A stretch of 64,000 bases of DNA from Cololabis saira (GCF_033807715.1 NC_084606.1:36886401-36950400); one strand, 5' to 3'. Positions 1-11,459 are shown, counted from the first letter of the stretch. Notes: generated by a model from the letters alone, not told the origin. A program made the numbers and translations.

Positions 1-520
1 AACAATTTAAATAATTTCAATTTCTAACCACCTTTTGTCACATTTGCTTAATATCTCCTCACCAAGCCGTTGCTGCCCACCTTATAAATATTAAAAGCAA
101 AATAAACCAGCAGAGCAGAGCCGCTGTGGCCAAAAACCACAGCAAATATGGATCAACAGGAGGGGGGTTCATGCTCGTGCACATGCAATGGGGGAGGAGG
201 AGAGGAAGGAGGTTCAGAGAGTTAAGGGTGGGGCATGTTTTCCTGGAGCACTGGAGTGAGAGAGGGAGAGAGATGCGAGCTTTCTCTACTTACGTGGTGC
301 TGGTGCTGCTGCTTATAAATGCAAAGATTTAGTCAGATAATTCTTAAAAAACATTTATTTTGACAAACATGTAGTATTTAACTGTATTTGGGGGGGGGGG
401 TACAAGAATAGCAGTGAAACTGTTGGCACAGGCATCTTAACTACATGGTCGTATTCATTTTACTTACGTCTTGAAGGTTGAGGTCCCATAGCTGGAACAA
501 AAACTGCATATGTAAGGGAT
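1..520. other. No recognisable gene
   Basis: AT-rich non-coding sequence with a purine-rich patch around 180-280 and a G run near 390-400. The short open frames lack codon structure or any family motif. I see no gene or mobile element here. Confidence 0.5.
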
Positions 521-654
<134 letters not shown>

Positions 655-1182
655 GCAGTCACTGAAGTCATCTTAGTCCTTTCACATTATGGACACTTTT
701 ATTTTTTATTATTTTTATATATTTATTTATATTTTATTAGGCTTTAAAGCTTTTTATTAATAATGTACATGAGCTGAGTCTCCCGCTGAAAATACCAACT
801 AAAGATAAGTTAAAACAGTGGAAGAAGAAAAACTGGTACATTTTTTAGTACAGATGTCGTACAGTTGGGAAGAAACCTAAGATATGGCGCAACAAATGCC
901 ATTTCTCCGTTTATAAAGCATTTTATACATGAACCGGATGACCGGATTTACAGTTCCAGCACAGGGTTACATAAACTTTCGATCATATCACCATTTTCTT
1001 CCCTCAGCGTTTTATATCTTAAAGCAGAAATAAACATGCACGTATGCCTTTTACAGATGCATGTGTCTGCATTTTCTGGATGCAAAGTCCTCAATTGCTA
1101 ATGTTTATAGCTCACATACGACCACTAACTGGTCATTTTACCACTCCTTTTCAACAGAGGTGAATGCTTAGGGCATTAACAA
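655..1182. other. No recognisable gene
   Basis: AT-rich unique-looking sequence. No splice-consistent open frame, RNA gene or terminal repeat was recognised. Confidence 0.45.
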
Positions 1183-1289
1183 GGCATTCAATAAATGTTA
1201 ATCAATTGCAGTTTTATATCTTTATGTTTGAAGCCTGAAATGTGGCAAACGGTCACAAAGTTCAAGGGGGCCAAATAATTTTGCAGGGC
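1183..1289. mobile_element. Tc1/mariner terminal remnant
   Basis: The stretch ending GGCCAAATAATTTTGCAGGG then CACTGTA is the characteristic outer end of a fish Tc1-type inverted repeat. Only this end is seen; no transposase and no partner end lie upstream in the window. It ends directly before an A run and the (AT)n tract, as expected of an element with TA target preference. Confidence 0.6.
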
Positions 1290-1306
1290 ACTGTATGTGT
1301 AAAAAA

Positions 1307-1310
<4 letters not shown>

Positions 1311-1384
<74 letters not shown>
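1311..1384. repeat. (AT)n microsatellite
   Basis: About 37 uninterrupted AT units between a Tc1 end and a LINE fragment. Open frames reading YIYIYI across it are translation artefacts. Confidence 0.98.
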
Positions 1385-1386
<2 letters not shown>

Positions 1387-1387
<1 letters not shown>

Positions 1388-1640
1388 CACCGGTGGAAGT
1401 CCGCTACCAGCTCCTCCAAGGCCGCTGACTGGTAGTGGTTGAAGTCGCTGGGGCGAGATGACCTGGGCACCGGTACCACACAGGACGTCTTCCACAGCTG
1501 TGGTACCTTGTGCAGCCTCAGGCTCAGGTTGAAGATGTGCTCCACAATCCTGCACAGTTTCCTGGAGAAGGATTTAAGCACCTTGGAGGTGATGCCATCT
1601 GGACCTGTCGCCTTCTTCACCTTGAGCCTCTCTCCACCTG
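1387..1640 (-). pseudogene. LINE reverse transcriptase fragment
   Basis: The minus strand encodes part of a non-LTR reverse transcriptase. Visible motifs are KATGPDGITSKVLK, then VEHIFNLSLRLHKVPQLWK, then SCVVPVP, which are the N-terminal fingers blocks of Jockey-group (L2/CR1/Rex1-like) LINEs. The fragment is cut after about 75 residues, near SDFNHYQ, and the following frame is not RT. It keeps no catalytic aspartates and cannot be active. The exact LINE family is uncertain. Confidence 0.75.
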
Positions 1641-2785
1641 AGCCGTTTTTAAATTAAATTAAATGGCTTTTCCCTCCCGGTCTGTCTGTATTTAGTGCTG
1701 AAAATGCTCAAATTGAACACAGCTACATTTCAGTTTAATACAAATATATTTCATGTGGTGTTTTAAAATAGGACAACGAAGTAATAATTTTTGTCATTAA
1801 ACCGATATAAAATCTCTAAAACTTCTATGAAACATTAGACTTAATCCGGATTCCTACAGTTGCTGTGTTGTCGCTGCTATTACGTAACAGAAACACTGAT
1901 CGAAGCTGAGCAAGTGCAAAGTTCCACTTAACCTATGACTTACAGGATTCCACCAGCCTGTTCTGGTAAGATAGCTGTACGATTTCTGTGTCACTCTGCA
2001 TCGAATCTTCAGATGAACATTTGACCTTTTTGAATGCAAAACCTTGTTAAAATGTCACTACCTGGAGCCTCTGAACCTCCCCAACACAACCAGAACCACA
2101 CCCACTGCTAACCAGGGGCTGGGGTTCATTGACCATCATTAACCGCCCCTCCAGTGCCGCCCTTCCCTAAACGCAGAACACGCGCTGTGCGTAGGGCTTC
2201 ATCTTCCAAGGGGGGCCACATTTTGTGCGAGGGGACACATTTGGGCACATACACAATGGATGTGCATATGCGCTACCGTGAAGCGCAGGAGAGAGAAGAG
2301 ACCTGTAATCTGATCGTGCAATGATTGACAGCACTTGACATCTGAATAATCAGAGGGCTGTGCCTGCACTTGCAGAGCTAGAGAAGGTGAGGGCATGTCC
2401 TCCAAAAGACATCATTAGTCAGGAGCGAGCAAGAGAAAGAAAAAGGCAATGTAGGGTCACGGCGACGCGCACCACACAGTGCGTGGCGACCCTACGCCGT
2501 AGGCTCTGCGTTGGTGTAACGCGGAACCATAAATCTGCCTTTATTCTGGCGAGATCTGAAAAGACTTCGCAACAACGAGCAAGCGAGTGATTATGTACAT
2601 TCACTGAGTGAATATTATGAAAGTAAAATATATATTTCTCGCTAGAAATGTAATCAAAACGCATTTTTATGCAGAAACTAACTCAAAATATTGATTTTAT
2701 TCTCTAAAAAATGAGAAATGTCCTCCATGTTTTTTGGTGTCACGGCCAGAATCTTGAAAGTCACGTGACTTTGACGCAAAACGAA
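1641..2785. other. Non-coding, possible Harbinger-like MITE end near 2450-2540
   Basis: No gene is recognised. Around 2450-2540 a GC-rich block carries an imperfect hairpin (GTAGGGTC facing GACCCTAC) followed by CTCTGCGTTGGTGTAACGCG, which resembles ends of PIF/Harbinger-type fish MITEs. The partner end was not found, so this is only a suggestion. Confidence 0.3.
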
Positions 2786-2959
2786 TAGGTAGAAAAAATG
2801 TAACAGTTATACAATTCAAGGGCTATTATTGTAACCCCTCTACATTTTTGAACTTTGGACCAACATACGCAGTAGGCAGAAAAAATGGAACAGTTATACA
2901 ATTCAAGGGCTATTATTTTAACCCCTCTACGTTTTTGCACTTTGGACCAACATAGGCAG
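2786..2959. repeat. Tandem duplication, 2 x 87 bp
   Basis: Two adjacent 87-bp units (2786-2872 and 2873-2959) share GGTAGAAAAAATG/GGCAGAAAAAATG, a common CAGTTATACAATTCAAGGGC core and a common end at TTTGGACCAACATA. They differ at only a few positions, so the duplication is fairly recent. It lies just upstream of the candidate promoter of the next gene. Confidence 0.9.
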
Positions 2960-2969
2960 GGTACGTTTT

Positions 2970-2976
2970 TATATGA
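2970..2976 (+). promoter_or_regulatory. Candidate TATA box
   Basis: TATATGA lies about 30 bp before the presumed transcription start near 3000 of a short non-coding exon that ends at a good donor (ACG|GTAGGA at 3041). Weak evidence from position and sequence only. Confidence 0.3.
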
Positions 2977-2999
2977 GACTACAGCCCATGGCTCTTACT

Positions 3000-3041
3000 C
3001 AGCTGTTTCAGTCTGTTCTTCTCTGCAGCAACTCAGCAACG
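3000..3041 (+). other. Candidate non-coding first exon
   Basis: A short stretch between a TATA-like box and a donor-like ACG|GTAGGA. The 35 bases after the donor are clearly similar to the intron start after exon B of the downstream gene (5434 and 7579). It may therefore be either a real leader exon or a relic of a further duplicated exon B. Confidence 0.3.
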
Positions 3042-3122
3042 GTAGGACTCCAGATTAATACTAAATCTTGTGTTAAAAGCTTATTTTATTGTTAAAATGC
3101 AAAATGTTTTACATATTTTGGG

Positions 3123-3308
3123 CAGAGGTGTATAATCCAGGAGCCATAAAGTAAAAACCCTCCCATGTTTCTGGATCAACCTGTACATTTAAAACAGGGG
3201 TTTTCACTAACAACCTACCATCTACCTGCAGAGGAACTGGTTTAGTGATGGTTGGAAAAACTGCTGGACTGGATTTTTACTTTATGGCACCTGGATTATA
3301 CACCTCTG
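3123..3308. mobile_element. hAT-type MITE, 186 bp
   Basis: The ends are near-perfect inverted repeats of about 37 bp starting CAGAGGTGTATAATCCAGG. The element is flanked by exact 8-bp direct repeats ATTTTGGG (3115-3122 and 3309-3316), the target duplication length of hAT transposons. There is no coding capacity, so it was mobilised in trans. It lies in the presumed leader intron of the duplicated-exon gene. Confidence 0.93.
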
Positions 3309-3589
3309 ATTTTGGGACATCTACTGTCTTGGGTTTATATATAATAAAAAGAAAAACGTATTGGATAAATAGAGCTGGAAAGGAAGGAAGGAAGGAAAGC
3401 AAACAAAGAGACAATGACCATGTCCTTGTTTCCTAACAAATCACACCAAATTGGGATTAGGATCACCTCTTTAGAGTAACACAGCTCCTTCCTCATTACT
3501 TTCTCTGACTGTGTCCGTCTTCCAGCTTTGTAAGGAAATAAAGCGGAGTCCATCTGGATCCAACCTATTGTGGAAGTAAGCCAGAAGAC

Positions 3590-6500
3590 ATGGAAGGTAT
3601 TTCCTATTTTTTATTTTGCGCCTGTTCCAACCCTGTCAAGACAACTCTCCCCACCATTTTAACCCCCTCCTATATATCTGCTCTCTCTGCCCCGTCACAA
3701 TAAGAGTCCACCTTCTGGTGTGAAACGCATACATCTTAGTGTCCACCACACTCCCTTATTTAGGACTCTGAATTAAAAACCCTCAAGTCTCAAAATGCAT
3801 GGTCGAAATCCCCTTTAAATCATAATTTAGGAATCAATAAAGTAATATCTAATGACAATCACATACAACTATTTTACTGTGAAAATGTCTTATTTTTAAA
3901 TCCAATTTACCAGACAAAAGTTTTAAAAAATCTAAATAGCCTTTTAACACATTAGTTGATTTTGATGACTGACACACCTGTCAGGCGCTGCAAAGGGCTG
4001 ATGACCCTTTCCAGGGTTTACTTCCCCCATGTTCTGTAAGTGAGAAGTGTTTTTGTGAATTTCCAACAACTTTCTGATCATGTTGCTGGTTGAAGAAAGC
4101 TGACAGCATCGTCTCATTGTTTTAATTTACCGGCACACACCAGCGCTTAATGGACATGATGCCTGACATCATGTTTCAAGCACACAGTGTTGAGTTGCAC
4201 TTTACTAATGGAATGCTGGTTTTGTGTATGGAAGGGATTTTTCTGTCGAGCTTGCACAATTGTGTACAGGACATTTCATGCTGCTAAACAATCAACCCCT
4301 TTGTGAACTTTGTGAAAGTTGCTGCTGTGACCATAGCACTCCACTCCTAAGATCGTGTGATGTTGCAGCATAGGAAAAAGATGTAAATACCAGTGAACTG
4401 TTACATTTGACAGAGGTCTTCAGAGTATTAATCAAAGGTGTTCAGTAGAGAAAATGCTCAAATATTTCCTTTTATTGTCCTCAAACTATTTATTCAGGAA
4501 ATTCAAGTTGCACATCAGTTAATTTCATGCCTCTAAATATGATCTAAAAGTGCTTTATTTCTTATTAGGGAGGCACAAGATAACGTCCAGCGGTGTGGGT
4601 GAGTGTCTTCGCTCATATGAAGATCCAGTTTGCAGTAATTATTTCTCATCTGTACATGTTTGTCCTGATTTATATTGTCTTGCATGTACCACCAGTTAAG
4701 GTCCATAAAGTCACTACAGGAGAAACATTTGGAGCAGATGAAGATCTACTGAGACAAATGAGAGATGGGCTGCATGTGAAGTTCACAAACCCTCAGAAGA
4801 GTGATGTCATCATTGTCTTCTGTCCAATCAGCTCTCGTGTTGGGTCAGATGTGGAAGCAGCCATGAGGAAGGTTTCAGGTACTGTGTTCCAGCTGTTTGA
4901 TCTGTTGGTATGCAACAGATTACTTCATGTTGGACTGATGTTTCACATGAAACCACCATGTTAATGTACACATGGATGCATTTTATAAATACATAGACAC
5001 ATGCATTAGTCTTGTAACGGACCTTTAAACAGCTACAATAAACATGAATAAATACTATTTTAATAAATGAGGTTGAAGCCTCAGTTTCATCTCATGTTCT
5101 TTTTTCTGGTGTCAGCAGATGATAAAAAGATCATTCTGGTTGTGATGCATCACACCCGAAAGGTCAACTACTCAACCGTTGGGAGAAGGTGGTCTGAGAC
5201 CTTCAAGAATGTTGTCCTGGATGTTGATGTCCTCTTCCACGAGACTGTACCAGGACTACTGAAATGTGATGAAAACAGGAAGGCCGTCCATCAAATACAG
5301 GAATCTTTAGCACAGTTTAATAATAGTGTTGGCATTTCTGATAGCATTTCTGATAGATACTGGTTTATACCACAAATACAGAAGGGCCTACCTTGGACTC
5401 GGTCAGAATCAGTCTCTGACAGCAGCAGCAAAGGTAGGAATCCAGATTAATGCAAGTTCTAGTGTTAACTGCATGTTTTATACTTATAAACTGGTCAAAT
5501 GTTTTATCTTTTATACATTTGGAACAATTTCATTTATTGAATATTAAAATGAGATTTATCACAGAAAAAAACAATGAAAAATGCAGATCAAAGAAAAACA
5601 AAAATAAAGTTGTATTTGATGAAGTTGTTTTGTTTGATAAAGAAAGTAACTGTGTTTTACATGTCATGGCACTCATCTTCTACAACTTTCATAATTTAAG
5701 TTATATGACTTTTAAATTGGAACATTTAAAGGAAGATTATTGATTTGAACAACCATAGATTAATTATTAGATAACATGGAGTTTAATCTTTTGTTAGTGT
5801 CAAAGACTATATGTGTTGATGCAGTTCTTACTGAAACTGGAAAACCAATTTCCAGAAAAATACAAATTAACGTTGGTACATAAGCCGTTTGACCAACATT
5901 TAAATAATTTACGGGAAGCCGGACATTTTATTATATAAAAGTGGTTCTCTAGATTGAGTTTCAACAAACTGAATACATTTGAACTCTTTAAACAAACAGA
6001 AAGTGTATGAAAATACTGTTAGTACAGACATCTCCTTCTGTTTACTGCTATCTCATTATACGTCTTTACAGGTCATGTGAATGACACAAAATACTGTCAA
6101 TAGATGCAAAGAGAGTTGAATTTATGGCCTCTGCGCCCTCAGATCTGGATGAGTAATGACATATGTATAACTACGTATTCAAGCGTTAGAGGAAGAGGCC
6201 AAATTCTTTGTTTGTTTGAACAAACGTGGTGAATGAAGTAGATTCTGAATCGGATTTACATGAAGACAATGAGGTTTTACAGAGAAATCTGGACTTCCTA
6301 CAATACACTATCTTTGGGTTAATTTCTTCTGGATCGTCAGTTGTAGGATCTTCAATACTGGCATTCTGTAACATTTATGTAAAAGTGTGTCACCCGTTTT
6401 ACATCATTGGTCTTTACACACTGACCCAAGCAAGACAGAAAAACCCTGCACCAAAAAATGATCTCAAATGAAGGCCAACATTTCTTGATGATTAACATTC

Positions 6501-9500
6501 AACACTCTTGGACTTTGTAAAGGTAGCTGCTATGACCACGAAATAATTTGATAGATTCTGCTGTAATTTGGGAGACTGTGAATCAAGTGTGGACATTAGA
6601 GAAAATGCTCAAATATTTCCTTTTATTGTCCTCAAACTATTTATTCAGGAAATTCAAGTTGCACATCAGTTAATTTCATGCCTCTGAATATGACCTAAAA
6701 GTGCTTTATTTCTTATTAGGGAGGCCCGGGATAACGTCCAGCGGTGTGGGTGAGTGTCTTTGCTCATATGAAGATCCAGTTTGCAGTTATTATTTCTCAT
6801 CTGTACATGTTTGTCCTGATTTATATTGTCTTGCATGTACCACCAGTTAAGGTCCATAAAGTCACTACAGGAGAAACATTTGGAGCAGATGAAGATCTAC
6901 TGAGACAAATGAGAGATGGGCTGCATGTGAAGTTCACAAACCCTCAGAAGAGTGATGTCATCATTGTCTTCTGTCCAATCAGCTCTCGTGTTGGGTCAGA
7001 TGTGGAAGCAGCCATGAGGAAGGTTTCAGGTACTGTGTTCCAGCTGTTTGATCTGTTGGTACGCAACAGATTACTTCATGTTGGACTGATGTTTCACATG
7101 AAATCACCATGTTAATGTACACATGGATGCATTTCACAAATACATAGACACATGTAGTAGTCTTGTAACGGACCTTTAAACAGCTACAATAAACATGAAT
7201 AAATACTATTTTAATAAATGAGGTTGAAGCCTCAGTTGCATCTCATGTTCTTTTTTCTGGTGTCAGCAGATGATAAAAAGATCATTCTGGTTGTGATGCA
7301 TCACACCCGAAAGGTCAACTACTCAACCGTTGGGAGAAGGTGGTCTGAGACCTTCAGGAATGTTGTCCTGGATGTTGATGTCCTCTTCCACGAGACTGTA
7401 CCAGGACTACTGAAATGTGATGAAAACAGGAAGGCCGTCCTCCAAATACAGGATGCTTTAGGTCAGTATAATAATAGTGTTGGCATTTCTGATAACAATG
7501 GATACTGGTTTATACGACAAATACAGAAGGGCCTAACTGGGAATCGGTCAGAATCAGTCTCTGTCAGCAGCAGCAAAGGTAGGAATCCAGATTAATGCAA
7601 GTTCTAATGTTAACTGCATGTTTTATACTTATAAACTGGTCAAATGTTTTATCTTTTATACATTTGGAACAATTTCATTTCTTGAATATTAAAATGAGAT
7701 TTATCACAGAAAAAAACAATTAAAAATGCAGATCAAAGAAAAACAAAAATAAAGTTGTATTTGATGAAGTTGTTTTGTTTGATAAAGAAAGTAACTGTGT
7801 TTTACATGTCATGGCACTCATCTTCTACAACTTTCATAATTTAAGTTATATGACTTTTAAATTGGAACATTTAAAGGAAGTTTATTGATTTGAACAACCA
7901 TGGATTAATTATTAGATAACATGGAGTTTAATCTTTTGTTAGTGTCAAAGACTATATGTGTTGATGCAGTTCTTACTGAAACTGGAAAATCAATTTCCAG
8001 AAAAATACAAATTAATGTTGGTACATAAGCCGTTTGACCAACATTTAAATAATTTACGGGAAGCCTGACATTTTATTATATAAAAGTGGTTCTCTAGATT
8101 GAGTTTCAACAAACTGAATAGATTTGAACTCTTTAAACAAACAGAAAGTGTATGAAAATACTGTTAGTACAGACATCTCCTTCTGTTCACTGCTATCTCA
8201 TTATACGTCTTTACCGGTCATGTTGTGAATGACACAAAAAACTGTCAATAGATGCAAAGAGAGCTGAATTTATGGCCTCTGTGCCCTCAGATCTGGATGA
8301 GTAATGACATATGTATAACTAAGTATTCAAGCGTTAGAGGAAGAGGCCAAATTCTTTGTTTGTTTGAACGAACGTGGTGAATGAAGTAGATTCTGAATCG
8401 GATTTACATGAAGACAATGAGGTTTTACAGAGAAATCTGGACTTCCTACAATACACCATCTTTGGGTTAATTTCTTCTGGATCGTCAGTTGTAGGATCTT
8501 CAATACTGGCATTCTGTAACATTTATGTAAAAGTGTGTCACCCGTTTTACATCATTGGTCTTTACAAACTGGCCCAAGCAAGACAGAAAATGTCATGGTT
8601 TCCCAGTTGGGGATAGGTTTTCTCCATGATCACTCACTCTCCTGTCATTCCAGATCCTGCCACCCTCATCAGCCAGATCAGCCCCTCATCCTCATCAGCC
8701 CCTTGTACACCGGCCCAGGCAGCTCAGAGGACCCGGGTTCCCCCTCAGGCAGCTCTCGAGTCTCGATACCGGCCTCCTGACCCACCTGCTACGTCAGGAG
8801 ACCGGCCTCCTGACCCGCCTGCTACGTCAGGAGACCGGCCTCCTGACCCGCCTGCTACGTCAGGAGACCGGCCTCCTGACCCGCCTGCTACGTCCCGAGA
8901 CCGGCCTCCTGACCAGCCTGCTACGTCCCAAGACCGGCCTCCTGACCCGCCTGCTACGTCCCAAGACCGGCCTCCTGACCCGCCTGCTACGTCCCGAGAC
9001 CGGCCTCCTGACCCGCCTGCTACGTCCCGAGACCGGCCTCCTGACCCGCCTGCTACGTCAGGAGACCGGCCTCCTGACCCGCCTGCTACGTCCCGAGACC
9101 GGCCTCCTGACCCGCCTGCTATGTCCCGAGACCGGCCTCCTGACCCGCCTGCTACGTCCCGAGACCGGCCTCCTGACCCGCCTGCTACGTCAGGAGACCG
9201 GCCTCCTGACCCGCCTGCTACGTCCCGAGACCGGCCTCCTGACCCGCCTGCTACGTCAGGAGACCGGCCTCCTGACCCGCCTGCTACGTCAGGAGACCGG
9301 CCTCCTGACCCGCCTGCTACGTCCCGAGACCGGCCTCCTGACCAGCCTGCTACATCCCAAGACCGGCCTCCTGACCCGCCTGCTACGTCCCGAGACCGGC
9401 CTCCTGACCCGCCTGCTACGTCCCGAGACCGGCCTCCTGACCCGCCTGCTACGTCCCGAGACCGGCCTCCTGACCCGCCTGCTACGTCCCGAGACCGGCC

Positions 9501-9585
9501 TCCTGACCCGCCTGCTACATCAGGAGACCGGCCTCCTGACCCGCCTGCTACGTCCCGAGACCGGCCTTCTGATCTCATCATATGA
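3590..9585 (+). CDS. Unnamed duplicated-domain gene (spliced model)
   Basis: Function is not known. Proposed exons: one ending 3596 that carries ATG at 3590 followed by GAAG|GTATTT; 4569-4598; 4696-4878; 5119-5433; then the duplicated 6720-6749, 6847-7029 and 7270-7578; then 8654-9585 with stop TGA. Every junction is GT-AG and phase 1, so all joins keep frame. The paired exons encode an alpha/beta-looking domain: VKVHKVTTGETFG, a hydrophobic DVIIVFCPISSRVG strand, then KKIILVVMHHTRKV and VLDVDVLFHE. I believe this resembles an uncharacterised multicopy teleost family, but that is from memory. Copy 1 has no AATAAA and copy 2 has no visible promoter or ATG exon, which favours one gene with an internal duplication over two genes. 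Exons at 6239 and 8387 could instead terminate shorter isoforms. Confidence 0.5.
4569..6471 (+). CDS. Copy 1 of duplicated exon block
   Basis: Exons: 4569-4598 (30 nt), 4696-4878 (183 nt, exon A), 5119-5433 (315 nt, exon B) and a probable exon C, about 6239-6471, ending in TGA. Acceptors TTATTTCTTATTAG, TACCACCAG and GTGTCAGCAG, and donors GG|GTGAGT, AG|GTACTG and AAG|GTAGGA support the first three. Exon C encodes VDSESDLHEDNEV, then a hydrophobic stretch (YTIFGLISSGSSVVGSSILA) that could span a membrane, and a short polar tail. Its acceptor is weak because an in-frame stop lies just upstream. Exons A and B together form the conserved domain with DVIIVFCPISSR and LVVMHH. No signal peptide is evident. 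No polyadenylation signal follows the stop. Confidence 0.55.
6720..8616 (+). CDS. Copy 2 of duplicated exon block
   Basis: Nearly identical to copy 1 at a constant offset of 2151 bp (2148 by exon C). Exons: 6720-6749, 6847-7029 (183 nt), 7270-7578 (309 nt) and possible 8387-8616. Exon B is two codons shorter than in copy 1. Open frames and splice sites are kept, and introns are as similar as exons, so the duplication is recent. Similarity stops near 8590, where the copy 1 ending is replaced by a new tail with a TAG stop at 8614. No ATG exon with a phase-1 donor was found between 6472 and 6719, so this block probably depends on upstream exons. Gene conversion between copies is possible. Confidence 0.55.
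8654..9585 (+). CDS. Proline-rich repeat exon, candidate C-terminal tail
   Basis: A pyrimidine-rich tract followed by CATTCCAG forms a convincing acceptor at 8653. The exon then opens in phase 1, which matches the phase-1 donor of exon B at 7578. It encodes a short Ser/Pro/Ala leader (SQISPSSSSAPCTPAQ), then 24 repeats of DRPPDPPATS plus G, R or Q, and ends DRPSDLII at TGA 9583-9585. An AATAAA follows 175 bp later. The tail has no predicted fold and would be disordered, alternating basic and acidic, and rich in proline. Whether it is translated is unproven: a 33-bp unit keeps all frames open, including one on the opposite strand. Confidence 0.45.
8767..9558. repeat. 33-bp minisatellite, 24 units
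   Basis: Exactly 24 tandem 33-bp units. Each reads CGGCCTCCTGACCCGCCTGC, then TACGTC, then a variable CCGAGA or AGGAGA or CCAAGA. Variant units are interspersed, and one pair (DRPPDQPATSQ context) recurs, as in arrays shaped by unequal exchange. Array length probably varies between individuals. Confidence 0.97.
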
Positions 9586-9759
9586 AAGAGTTGGATGAAT
9601 TATCACATCTCAATGTTTGTTTTATTCATTTATATTCATTAGAAGTTAACTGTTTTAGAGTTCATAAAGCAGTACGCAAATACTGCTTTATAAATGAAAT
9701 ATGCACATATGTATTATTAAACATTGCTGAACAATTTTCTGTAAAAACTATTTACGTTG

Positions 9760-9765
9760 AATAAA
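9760..9765 (+). terminator. Polyadenylation signal
   Basis: AATAAA 175 bp after the stop of the repeat exon. It is the only canonical signal downstream of either exon block, which is why both blocks are modelled as ending here. Confidence 0.5.
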
Positions 9766-10543
9766 CTTGAAATAATAATAACACTTGGATGATGTTTTTC
9801 AAGTTTAAAACAGCAGTATTTACTTTTATTTACCTTTATTGTTTATAATATTTTATTATAAACACACCTTTTTCTATACTTGCATAAATCAGTGTTTCCC
9901 AACACTGGTCTTTGGTGGGGTAGTCATTGTTTTATTGATGTTTTGATGGTGTTTGGATGATGTTTTTAACAGTATTTTGACGGTGAGTATTTTACCGTGT
10001 TTTCTAGTATTTAACGTAAATTTAAGTATTTAATCGTGAGGTTTGCTGTTGCCATGACGACAGGGGTGGTGTAACTGATGTGAAATTATTATTTTTAACA
10101 CAAACCACAACCGTTTCCTACTTCTAACCAATCATAAGTGGTGCCTTAACCTAACCAGACCTTAACCAGAGCGTCGTCAAAACACAAAATATAATTTTTA
10201 ATGACTTTTGAACCAGGGAACGTTTGACACAGGGAATTCCCTCTGGGCGTCCCATCTACGTCATAAAGTGACGAGTCGGGATCCTGAAGACGTGACCAGT
10301 GCCCCGATCGAGTGCACCCGATTTGACTGTTATCAGCCCATTGAATGAGGCACACTTTAGTCCCATAATTATGGGCTAGCGGGGACCTAATAACGTGCTA
10401 GTAGTTACCAGCCATTTGTTTCAGTGATCCCTTGTTTGTGTAGCCCAGTAGTGTTGTGTAAATTTAATCCAACCTGTTACAGTACAGCATATTCTTAGTA
10501 TGTCTCCGCCAATCAGGGGGGCTGGTTGTTACTATGTAGGGAC
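9766..10543. other. Intergenic, no recognised feature
   Basis: AT-rich with short imperfect repeats of GATGTTTTT-like words near 9790-9980. Nothing codes. The 10050-10430 part looks like a dispersed repeat but I cannot name it. Confidence 0.4.
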
Positions 10544-10556
10544 CCGGATGTGTGGT
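10544..10556. repeat. Target-site duplication, left copy
   Basis: CCGGATGTGTGGT, identical to 22772-22784. The pair brackets the minus-strand L1 insertion. Confidence 0.9.
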
Positions 10557-11027
10557 AATTTTTTTTTTTTTTTACCTTGTCTGCACACATATTAATGGTT
10601 GATACCATGCCGGAAGAAACCAGAGGCATACATATGTGCATTATTACTGTATTTAGTATATATACATATATATATGCATACATACGCATACACATACGTA
10701 CATACGTACATATACGTAAGAAAAAGATTTATTATTTATTATTCTTTTTCTTTTGGGGTGGTGGGGATGGTGGGGGGGGGGGGGGGGGGGGGGGGTGCTG
10801 ACATCCACTGCCGATCCAGGAAGCAGGAACACACGGAGGCACACGTCAAGCAAAACCGACACGGAGCCGACCAAAACACGAGCAGCGATCAACCCAAATC
10901 TCGAGATCCGAATACGGTCTGAGCTAAGCTACTGCTACCGCTACCTAACCCCAAAAACTACAGAGCAAGCATGCAGGTGAACAACCCAGTGTATATATCT
11001 ATGTGTGCGTATGCGTGTATGTATATG

Positions 11028-11106
<79 letters not shown>

Positions 11107-11426
11107 ATACGTCCGTGTGTATGTACATGTCTGTTTGGCTATTCGTGTGTATGTATGTGTGTGTGTGTGTGTGTACGTATATGTTTGTGTGGCTGTGTAT
11201 GTGTGGCTATGTGTGTGTATGTGTGTGTGTATATGAATATGACTTAAGTGGCTGTATGTGTGCGTGAACACGTGTATATGTATGTGTGGCTAGGTGTGTG
11301 TGTGTGTGTATGTATAGCTATGTGTGCGTATGTGTGCATGTATGAATACATACACATATATGTGTATGTGTGCTTGAGTGTGTGTGTATATGTCTATGTG
11401 TATGTGTGTGGGTATGGGAGTGGGAG

Positions 11427-11459
<33 letters not shown>

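Noticed and set aside
2988..3041. An 18-codon frame starting at ATG 2988 as the gene's first coding exon
   Set aside because: It would end in phase 0, which does not fit the phase-1 exons downstream, and the ATG lies too close to the TATA-like box. The ATG at 3590 fits instead.
8745..9581. A 278-residue minus-strand frame across the 33-bp array
   Set aside because: The unit length is a multiple of three, so all frames stay open. There is no start context, splice site or neighbour support on that strand.
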